Assembly (NCBI GenBank): GCA_964453915.1
Contig: CAYVPW010000033.1
Location: forward strand, 1 to 12,076
Reading direction: 5' to 3'
Origin: UBA1259 sp964453915
GTDB taxonomy: Bacteria > Bacillota > Clostridia > Christensenellales > Borkfalkiaceae
DNA length: 12,076 nt
The notes below the pieces were generated by a model that made no database searches, had not been told where the DNA came from, and saw only the letters and a program-made list of their open reading frames with translations. Position numbers and translations under genes: made by a program. Of this stretch, positions 1 through 4,665 are shown piece after piece. The first letter of the stretch is position 1. Each line of letters opens with the position of its first letter.

Positions 1-63
1 ATCTTTCCTTTTATAAACTATATTATTTCTGTTTTTTATAAAACTGTTAATTAAATCACTACC

Positions 64-909
64 CTATAAAGTTTCTGCCTTAATCGCCACTTTTTTATAG
101 AGAGCGGGCAACTTTTTATACGCAACGTCTCTATCTTTTTTTGTTCTAAAAACCCCGTACACGGAAGAGCCGCTTCCCGTCATCAATGCGTTTAATGCCC
201 CCGTCTCTTTTAACGTTATTATATTTTCTTCTATTTTTGGCACGAAAGACACGGCGCTTTTAGTCAAATCGTTTTTTAACGATTTAATAAAATTATCGTA
301 CTCGCAAGCGGTTAAATATTGCACTGCGTTTTCCGTTAACGGTCGGTATAAAACTTTTTGATTATCGAACTCTTTATAGCATTCTTTTGCGGAGATACTC
401 TCTTTTTCTTTAATTATAATTAAATAAAGTTTTAATGTTCCTTCTACTTTTTTCACCTTTTCTCCACGCCCGCCTAAGACTGCCAAACCACCGTTTAGCA
501 TATATGCGGAATCGCTCCCCAAGGCGTTTGCAAGCCCGTATAAATCGGTTTTGGCGTTAAATAATTTATTAAGTCCTTTAAGCACGCCGGCAATATCTGC
601 GGAAGAGCCGCCCAAGCCACCGCCTACGGGAATTTTCTTTTTTAGTATAATATCAACGCCGCATAATTCGTTCTGTAAAAAAAGTTTTGCCGCTTTTACA
701 GCATTGTTTTCTGTTGGCAAACAGCCGCTTTTTATTCCTTTTTCTTTTAACTTAATCTCTCCGTCCTTTCTCTTTTTTAGTACTATCGTGTCGTATAAAC
801 TAATAGAACTCACCAAAGAAGAAAGTTGATGATAACCTTTTTCGTCAACCCCCAAAACGTCTAACGTAAGGTTGATTTTTGCTGGTATTTTGATTTTTAC
901 GCTTTTCAT
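64..909 (-). CDS. ispE: 4-diphosphocytidyl-2-C-methyl-D-erythritol kinase
   Basis: Cytoplasmic GHMP-family kinase of the non-mevalonate (MEP) isoprenoid pathway. It phosphorylates the 2-hydroxyl of CDP-methylerythritol with ATP. At 281 aa it has the usual family length. Visible motifs are the N-terminal PAKINLTL with Lys11, the glycine-rich ATP loop PVGGGLGGSSAD (about residues 94-105), GSDSAYM with the likely catalytic Asp133, and the C-terminal GHMP motif MTGSGSSVYG. The ATG lies 15 bp after the stop of the SPOCS/LysM gene, so the two are probably co-transcribed. The ribosome-binding site is weak (GAG overlapping the upstream stop, then an A-rich stretch), which suggests translational coupling. 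The position next to veg and a sporulation gene matches the Bacillus and clostridial ispE neighbourhoods. Identification is firm. Confidence 0.96.
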   Translation of the reverse strand: MKSVKIKIPAKINLTLDVLGVDEKGYHQLSSLVSSISLYDTIVLKKRKDGEIKLKEKGIKSGCLPTENNAVKAAKLFLQNELCGVDIILKKKIPVGGGLGGSSADIAGVLKGLNKLFNAKTDLYGLANALGSDSAYMLNGGLAVLGGRGEKVKKVEGTLKLYLIIIKEKESISAKECYKEFDNQKVLYRPLTENAVQYLTACEYDNFIKSLKNDLTKSAVSFVPKIEENIITLKETGALNALMTGSGSSVYGVFRTKKDRDVAYKKLPALYKKVAIKAETL

Positions 910-924
910 TTGTCTTTTAATTTC

Positions 925-2427
925 TCACTTTTGTCTGTAAATAACTATTCTCTCTTTCCCCGTAAGCGGAAAATGCAACTCTCCGTTTGTTGCAATCAAC
1001 GTTTCGGGACTTACGTTTAATCTTTTAGAAAGCGACCACAGTTCTTCCCCTTCCATCGGAATGTAAACGCTTATAGCACTTTCACAGGGTGTTTTTTCAC
1101 CTGTTGTTTTTACGCTTTTTATAAAATTGATTTTTTGCGTGTTGCTAAAAACGGCGTTTATTTCCGCACTTACGGAAATTTCCGCTTCCGTTGGACTTAT
1201 TATCCTTGCCGTTCCACTATGAACAACGGCTTTTATCTCCACGTTTTCGCTATCCGGAACGGCACACTCGGCTTTTTCTTCAAACGGGGCTTCAAGGGTT
1301 AATGCGTTAAAATTACCCTCTTCGTCCTTAAAATACGCTTTTGCACCGATTATGCCGCTAAACTTTAACCCGCCTTCTACCACGGATACGCTATTGATAT
1401 CTATCGTTTCCGAACCTACAGCCGTTATCTTGGCGTCTTGCGGAATTTCAGCGCCCGCTCTTCCTACAAGTTTAACTCTGCACGCCCTCAACTCGTCGGG
1501 TTTTGTAAATTCACATTCGCCGTTTTCGGTCTCCGTTTTTTCAGTAATACTAAACGCATCTTGAACGACGGACAAACTCTCTTCCGAAAACGCTTCCGCT
1601 TCAAAATTTAACGCAAGACTTATCGCAACAACACTTGTTCCCTTTTCGGGGTCAACCGAAACGTCGCTTTTTAAGGATTTTTCCGCACAAAAAGCAACGG
1701 CGGTAAACGCAGGCATTGCTTCCTCATATTCAAGTTCAACCCTAAACGGCAGGGTTTTTGTTTCTTTTATTATATCGCTTTTTTCTACGTTTTGCAACAA
1801 AAGCGCAGAAACAACGGCTTCTCCGTCTATAATCACGCACCCAACGCCGCACTGCACCGCCGTGACGTATGCGCTTGCCTTTTGAGAAAGCACTTCCGCT
1901 ATCTCGTAATCCAGTTCAAATTCTTCTTCTACGGGGAATACTCCTTGCCTTACACCTAAACTTTTTATAAATACACTTTCTTTTTTGTCTACTATTTCGT
2001 TTTCGTCCGAAGTCAAAAAAGAAACTTCTTCGTTGCAAAACAAACTCGGTTCTGCGGATAGAACAGCCGATAAAATCAATCTCGTTCCGCTAACGTCGTA
2101 ATCAGTTTTTTCTGCCGCCACTACTACCGTTGCGCCGCAAACGGATTCTTCACAATCTATACTGCCAGAATATTCTTGAAAACTTTCCGATTTAACCAAA
2201 GCCCCGTCGGAATTTTGATATATAACGTTAAACACGGCTCTGCCCGTAAATTCAACCTTGCCGGAAGAAGCGTTCACTTGCGGACAGCCTGCAAAAACGG
2301 ATACATTTAAAACTTTTCCTACCGTATCCGTAGGTATTTCGGTTTTGCTTTCCACTTTTATTTTTACCGAAGGCGCTTTTTTGTTTTTATTTATTTTAAC
2401 GCTTTCGTATACGGGTTGAATTGCCAT
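925..2427 (-). CDS. sipL: SipL-like SPOCS (DUF3794) and LysM domain spore morphogenesis protein
   Basis: A 500-aa protein with no signal peptide or membrane segment. By eye it has three beta-rich SPOCS/DUF3794-type modules (roughly residues 20-115, 150-280 and 310-440) and a C-terminal LysM module (about 454-500, with GEELWSLSKRLNVSPETLI and a final RIVIYR strand). This architecture and length match SipL of Clostridioides difficile. There the LysM part binds the coat ATPase SpoIVA on the forespore surface, so a role in spore coat assembly is inferred. The start is ATG at 2427: GGAGG at 2433-2437 sits 5 nt upstream, whereas the in-frame GTG at 2439 overlaps that site and cannot be the start. 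It lies directly upstream of ispE, as in clostridia, in the place held by sspF in Bacillus. The symbol is by architecture and context; other SPOCS/LysM paralogues exist in clostridia. Confidence 0.8.
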   Translation of the reverse strand: MAIQPVYESVKINKNKKAPSVKIKVESKTEIPTDTVGKVLNVSVFAGCPQVNASSGKVEFTGRAVFNVIYQNSDGALVKSESFQEYSGSIDCEESVCGATVVVAAEKTDYDVSGTRLILSAVLSAEPSLFCNEEVSFLTSDENEIVDKKESVFIKSLGVRQGVFPVEEEFELDYEIAEVLSQKASAYVTAVQCGVGCVIIDGEAVVSALLLQNVEKSDIIKETKTLPFRVELEYEEAMPAFTAVAFCAEKSLKSDVSVDPEKGTSVVAISLALNFEAEAFSEESLSVVQDAFSITEKTETENGECEFTKPDELRACRVKLVGRAGAEIPQDAKITAVGSETIDINSVSVVEGGLKFSGIIGAKAYFKDEEGNFNALTLEAPFEEKAECAVPDSENVEIKAVVHSGTARIISPTEAEISVSAEINAVFSNTQKINFIKSVKTTGEKTPCESAISVYIPMEGEELWSLSKRLNVSPETLIATNGELHFPLTGKERIVIYRQK

Positions 2428-2462
2428 ATTTTCCTCCACAATCTAAATATAATTATCATTAC

Positions 2463-2494
2463 ATTTTATATCGGCGATAAAATAAATATGACAA
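2463..2494 (-). promoter_or_regulatory. Candidate promoter of the sipL-ispE unit (sigma-E-like or sigma-A)
   Basis: Read on the minus strand there are two overlapping solutions. One is CATATT (2485-2490), a 14-nt spacer, then TATAAAAT (2463-2470), which resembles the mother-cell sigma-E pattern ATATT-N14-CATACAAT. The other is TTGTCA (2489-2494), an 18-nt spacer, then TATAAA, a fair sigma-A site. It follows the veg terminator directly and leaves a leader of about 30 nt before the GGAGG site. Sigma-E control would suit a spore-coat gene, while sigma-A would suit the essential ispE. The sequence cannot decide between them. Confidence 0.5.
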
Positions 2495-2535
2495 AAAAAT
2501 AAAAACGCCTTGCTTTGTAAAAAACAAGGTCGTTT
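2492..2535 (-). terminator. Rho-independent terminator after veg
   Basis: The inverted arms are 2504-2512 and 2525-2534 (AACG and CCTTG pairing with CAAGG and CGTT, with one bulged base). On the minus strand they are followed by a T-rich tail (2492-2503). The hairpin begins 8 bp after the veg stop codon and separates veg from sipL-ispE. Confidence 0.8.
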
Positions 2536-2542
2536 ATAATTA

Positions 2543-2785
2543 TTATTCGCTTAAATCCAGTTTAACTCTTCCGCACATATATTCGGAATAAGAATAAGAA
2601 GTTTTCCCTTTAAAATCAGCATCGAAAGGCGAAACCGTGAAAAGTGCAGGATAAACGCCGCTAAGCCGCCCCGAAAACTTTACAATTTTGTTTCTTCCAA
2701 GGTCCAACGTCACGTTTACGGACTTTTCTTTCATTTTATATATGGTTTGCTTTACCTGACTTAAACTTTCCGTTTGCTTTATCAT
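2543..2785 (-). CDS. veg: Veg family protein
   Basis: A small 80-aa protein of the Veg family, which has a compact SH3-like beta barrel. Recognisable family features are KFSGRLSGVYPALFTV in the middle and the SYSYSEYMCGRVKL block near the C terminus, which align by eye with Bacillus subtilis Veg (86 aa). In B. subtilis Veg is abundantly expressed and promotes biofilm matrix gene expression by opposing the repressor SinR, and it has also been linked to spore outgrowth; its biochemistry is unclear. The ATG at 2785 gives an N terminus only 3-4 residues longer than the Bacillus protein. No good Shine-Dalgarno sequence is visible before it, so the exact start is uncertain. It lies 36 bp downstream of the zinc-ribbon gene with no terminator between, so the two are probably co-transcribed. 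The veg-sipL-ispE order echoes Bacillus veg-sspF-ispE. Confidence 0.88.
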   Translation of the reverse strand: MIKQTESLSQVKQTIYKMKEKSVNVTLDLGRNKIVKFSGRLSGVYPALFTVSPFDADFKGKTSYSYSEYMCGRVKLDLSE

Positions 2786-2821
2786 AACGGAATTATTGAC
2801 GCGATTTTATATTTTTATACT

Positions 2822-3337
2822 CTAAAAATCCTCGTCGTTATTTTCTTCGTCTTCGTCCTCTTCCTCTTCTTCCGTGTCTTCAAAATCCCTTTCGTCTATT
2901 TCAGGAATTTCAAAATCGTCATCGTCGTCGTTATTCTCTTCTTCTATAATATCTTCTTCCTCTTCTTCGTCAAGGAACATTTCCGAACCTTCCTCTTCGG
3001 CAAGTTTGTTTAGAGAAAGCATTTCTTCACTCTCTTCTTCCTCTTCTTCCTCTTCGTCAAGATAGTTTTTCCACTCTTCGTCTTTATCTATATCTACTTG
3101 ATCTTTTTTATAATCCATCTCGTCCATACATTTAGAGCACATTTGCTCGCCTTCTTTGATATAGCGTTGATGACATACGGGGCAAAGTATCATCGTTTCT
3201 TGTTCTTGCTCTTCTTCGTCTACGGCAAAAACAAGTTGCGGACCTTTTTTAAGTTCCGCTTTACAAACGTCGCAATATTCTTCGCCTTCTTTGATATAAT
3301 TAAGTTCGCATCTAGGGCATAAAACGTATTTAGCCAT
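2822..3337 (-). CDS. Double zinc-ribbon protein with polyacidic C-terminal tail, function unknown
   Basis: A 171-aa cytoplasmic protein that I cannot assign to a named family. Residues 1-70 carry two near-duplicate zinc ribbons: C7-x2-C10-x11-C22-x2-C25 and C52-x2-C55-x11-C67-x2-C70. They share the core LCPxC...YIKEGE..C..C and repeat with a 45-residue period. From residue 79 to the end, 56 of 93 residues are Asp or Glu, in runs of up to eight, making a disordered, strongly negative tail. The start is ATG at 3337, with GGAGAAG about 8-9 nt upstream; the reading frame is open for 57 more codons upstream, but these are Lys-rich, carry no ribosome-binding site and span the promoter. Zinc ribbon plus acidic tail suggests a nucleic-acid or RNA-polymerase partner, or an acidic-tail competitor like the polymerase delta subunit; this is inference only. 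Confidence 0.85.
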   Translation of the reverse strand: MAKYVLCPRCELNYIKEGEEYCDVCKAELKKGPQLVFAVDEEEQEQETMILCPVCHQRYIKEGEQMCSKCMDEMDYKKDQVDIDKDEEWKNYLDEEEEEEEESEEMLSLNKLAEEEGSEMFLDEEEEEDIIEEENNDDDDDFEIPEIDERDFEDTEEEEEDEDEENNDEDF

Positions 3338-3415
3338 TGTTTTTCTTCTCCGTTTTTTTATATCATATATATTGTTAATAAAAAAAGTTTGTGCTTTATT
3401 GTTAACTTGCAGTAT

Positions 3416-3444
3416 ATTATATCCATAGCAATCCGTTTTGTAAA
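3416..3444 (-). promoter_or_regulatory. Sigma-A promoter for the zinc-ribbon gene and veg
   Basis: On the minus strand TTTACA (3439-3444), a 17-nt spacer and a perfect TATAAT (3416-3421). It predicts a start near 3409 and a leader of about 70 nt. There is no terminator between the zinc-ribbon gene and veg, so it probably serves both. Confidence 0.85.
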
Positions 3445-3504
3445 CTATTTTTATTCGGCTTTTTTTAATTTTTTTCTCTTTTTTTATTATCGTTTTTCCT
3501 TTTT

Positions 3505-3537
3505 GCATTCAACTTAAAAAAAGAATGCTTTTTATTT
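3505..3537 (+). terminator. Plus-strand terminator-like hairpin with no obvious gene
   Basis: GCATTC (3505-3510) and GAATGC (3523-3528) form a 6-bp stem followed on the plus strand by TTTTTATTT. On the minus strand the stem is followed by A residues, so it is not a minus-strand terminator. It lies in the gene-free stretch 3338-3666, which otherwise holds the zinc-ribbon promoter and the spo0A terminator. It might end an antisense or small plus-strand transcript, or be chance. Confidence 0.35.
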
Positions 3538-3572
3538 CGTAAACTTTATCTCTGCATAGGCTTTTTATCTCT

Positions 3573-3615
3573 AAAAAACATCAGCACCCGCAACTTATAT
3601 AAGATACGGGCACTG
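3573..3615 (-). terminator. Rho-independent terminator after spo0A
   Basis: The arms 3582-3590 and 3607-3615 form a continuous 9-bp stem on the minus-strand RNA (CAGUGCCCG with CGGGUGCUG, including two G-U wobbles). The loop contains the self-complementary CTTATATAAG. A run of six U residues follows (3573-3578). On the plus strand the wobbles become mismatches, so the signal is directional. It lies about 50 bp after the spo0A stop. Confidence 0.75.
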
Positions 3616-3666
3616 CTATGTGTAAACAATTTTTTAATAACTTATTTTGTAAATTTTTGTGTTTTT

Positions 3667-4428
3667 TTATGCCTTTTCTAAAAGCATTTTATCCGCCACC
3701 AAGGCAATAAACTCTCCGTTAGTAGGCTTTTCTGCACCAATGTATGCCCTTACGCCTAAAATACTGTTTATGTTTTCTATTCTTCCCCTGTTCCAAGCAA
3801 CTTCTATAGCATGGCGAATGGCCCTTTCTACTTTACTTGCCGTGGTTTGATATTTTTTGCCTATCATAGGATAAAGTTTTTTTGTAATGTTATTTATTAT
3901 CGCGGGGTCTTCAACCGCCATTTTTACACCCTCTCTTAAAAAGCTGTATCCTTTTATATGCGGCGGAATTCCAACGTTTATAAAAATATTGCTTATCCTT
4001 TCATCTAAAGAAGTTCTCCTGATTCTATCCGAACTTTCAACGTAAACAGACTCTTTCCCCTCTTCTAAAACGCCGTTCATTCTGTCTTTTAGCACGGAAA
4101 AATTAAACGGCTTAGTCATAAAATATTTTGCGCCCGCCTTCATGGTTTTTGCAATGATTTCTTCTCTGCATAAAGCACTTAAAATAATTACGTTGGTTTT
4201 CAATCCCGACTCTTTAATTTTGTCTAAAACCCAAAGCCCGTCGCACCCCTTTAACACAAGTTCCATCACCGTAAAATCCGGTCTTAATTTTTCTATAAGC
4301 GACAGCGCCTTTTCTCCGTCCGAACATTCCCCCACAACCGTAAATTCATGACTAGAAATAAATAGGTTTGCTAATTCTTGATTGTTCTCGTTTGTGTCTT
4401 GCAATAAAAATACCGACTTTTTCTGCAT
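3667..4428 (-). CDS. spo0A: Sporulation transcription factor Spo0A with altered receiver active site
   Basis: A 253-aa response regulator with the length and layout of Spo0A. The receiver covers about residues 5-120 and the Spo0A-specific DNA-binding domain about 139-253. The latter is highly conserved: GIPPHIKGYSFLREG, the recognition helix TTASKVERAIRHAIEVAWNRG (about 195-215) and KPTNGEFIALVADK near the end. The receiver is odd. The residue aligned with the phosphorylated Asp is Glu56 (codon 4261-4263, in VMELVLKGCDG), and the first residue of the metal-binding acidic pair is Gln10 (LLQDTNE, Asp11 kept). Ser84 and Lys106 of the switch are retained. The start ATG at 4428 has AAGGAAG about 7 nt upstream. 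It has its own sigma-A promoter and terminator. Unlike many relatives it is not next to spoIVB. Identity is firm; loss of ordinary phosphorylation is inferred. Confidence 0.95.
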   Translation of the reverse strand: MQKKSVFLLQDTNENNQELANLFISSHEFTVVGECSDGEKALSLIEKLRPDFTVMELVLKGCDGLWVLDKIKESGLKTNVIILSALCREEIIAKTMKAGAKYFMTKPFNFSVLKDRMNGVLEEGKESVYVESSDRIRRTSLDERISNIFINVGIPPHIKGYSFLREGVKMAVEDPAIINNITKKLYPMIGKKYQTTASKVERAIRHAIEVAWNRGRIENINSILGVRAYIGAEKPTNGEFIALVADKMLLEKA

Positions 4429-4467
4429 AAAACGACTTCCTTTTATAAAAATTTAATTTATACTTTC

Positions 4468-4496
4468 ATTTTACTACATACTTTAATGAATTTCAA
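4468..4496 (-). promoter_or_regulatory. Sigma-A-type promoter of spo0A
   Basis: On the minus strand TTGAAA (4491-4496), a 17-nt spacer and TAAAAT (4468-4473). It predicts a start near 4461 and a leader of about 33 nt containing the AAGGAAG ribosome-binding site. I saw no convincing sigma-H promoter in the same intergenic stretch. Confidence 0.7.
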
Positions 4497-4510
4497 TAGT
4501 TTTGAATACG

Positions 4511-4526
4511 AATTTTGTACAAAATT
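4511..4526. promoter_or_regulatory. Perfect 16-bp palindrome upstream of the spo0A promoter
   Basis: AATTTTGTACAAAATT is identical on both strands and lies 15 bp upstream of the spo0A -35 box, a position suited to a dimeric regulator. No known operator is recognised. AT-rich composition makes short palindromes commoner, but 16 bp with a central GTAC is notable. Confidence 0.4.
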
Positions 4527-4555
4527 TAATTTATTTATAATTTTTTACAAAATTA

Positions 4556-4562
4556 TGTCGAA
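4556..4562 (+). promoter_or_regulatory. 0A-box-like site (TGTCGAA), proximal
   Basis: An exact match to the 7-bp Spo0A-binding core TGTCGAA. It is about 60 bp upstream of the spo0A -35 box, consistent with autoregulation. The DNA-binding domain encoded next door is conserved enough to recognise the usual box. Confidence 0.5.
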
Positions 4563-4615
4563 AGGTGAATGTTTTTATTGCTTCACATAAGTTAGAAGGT
4601 CTTTTTATTACAAAC

Positions 4616-4648
4616 AAAAAAGGACTTTCTAAACGAAAGCCCTTTTTT
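4616..4648 (-). terminator. Terminator of the lipoprotein gene
   Basis: An 8-bp GC-containing stem (4622-4629 with 4635-4642) is extended by A6/T6 arms (4616-4621 with 4643-4648) around a 5-nt loop. On the minus strand the only non-Watson-Crick pair is a G-U wobble, while on the plus strand it is an A-C mismatch. This favours the minus strand, although U-runs exist on both sides. It lies 18 bp after the lipoprotein stop. Confidence 0.85.
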
Positions 4649-4654
4649 GTCGAA
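4648..4654 (+). promoter_or_regulatory. 0A-box-like site (TGTCGAA), distal
   Basis: A second exact TGTCGAA in the same orientation, 92 bp from the first and overlapping the edge of the lipoprotein terminator. Two exact cores within 100 bp upstream of spo0A support a Spo0A-controlled region, although a single 7-mer match has little weight. Confidence 0.4.
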
Positions 4655-4665
4655 TCTTTTATTTT

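Noticed and set aside
1..63. Possible start region of another minus-strand gene (AAAGGAAAG near positions 4-12)
   Set aside because: A purine-rich ribosome-binding-like stretch is visible at the very edge, but no start codon or coding sequence is inside the window, so no feature can be supported.
2428..2439. GTG start for the sipL-like gene at 2439
   Set aside because: The GTG is part of the Shine-Dalgarno sequence itself; the ATG at 2427 is correctly spaced from GGAGG.
2874..3065. Ser-rich plus-strand reading frame
   Set aside because: It is the antisense of the polyacidic tail; the Ser runs are only the complement of GA-rich codons and no ribosome-binding site precedes it.
3338..3508. N-terminal extension of the zinc-ribbon protein by 57 residues to an upstream ATG at 3508
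   Set aside because: The extension is Lys/Ile-rich, has no ribosome-binding site, covers the sigma-A promoter at 3416-3444, and the internal ATG at 3337 has a good GGAGAAG site and begins exactly at the first zinc ribbon.
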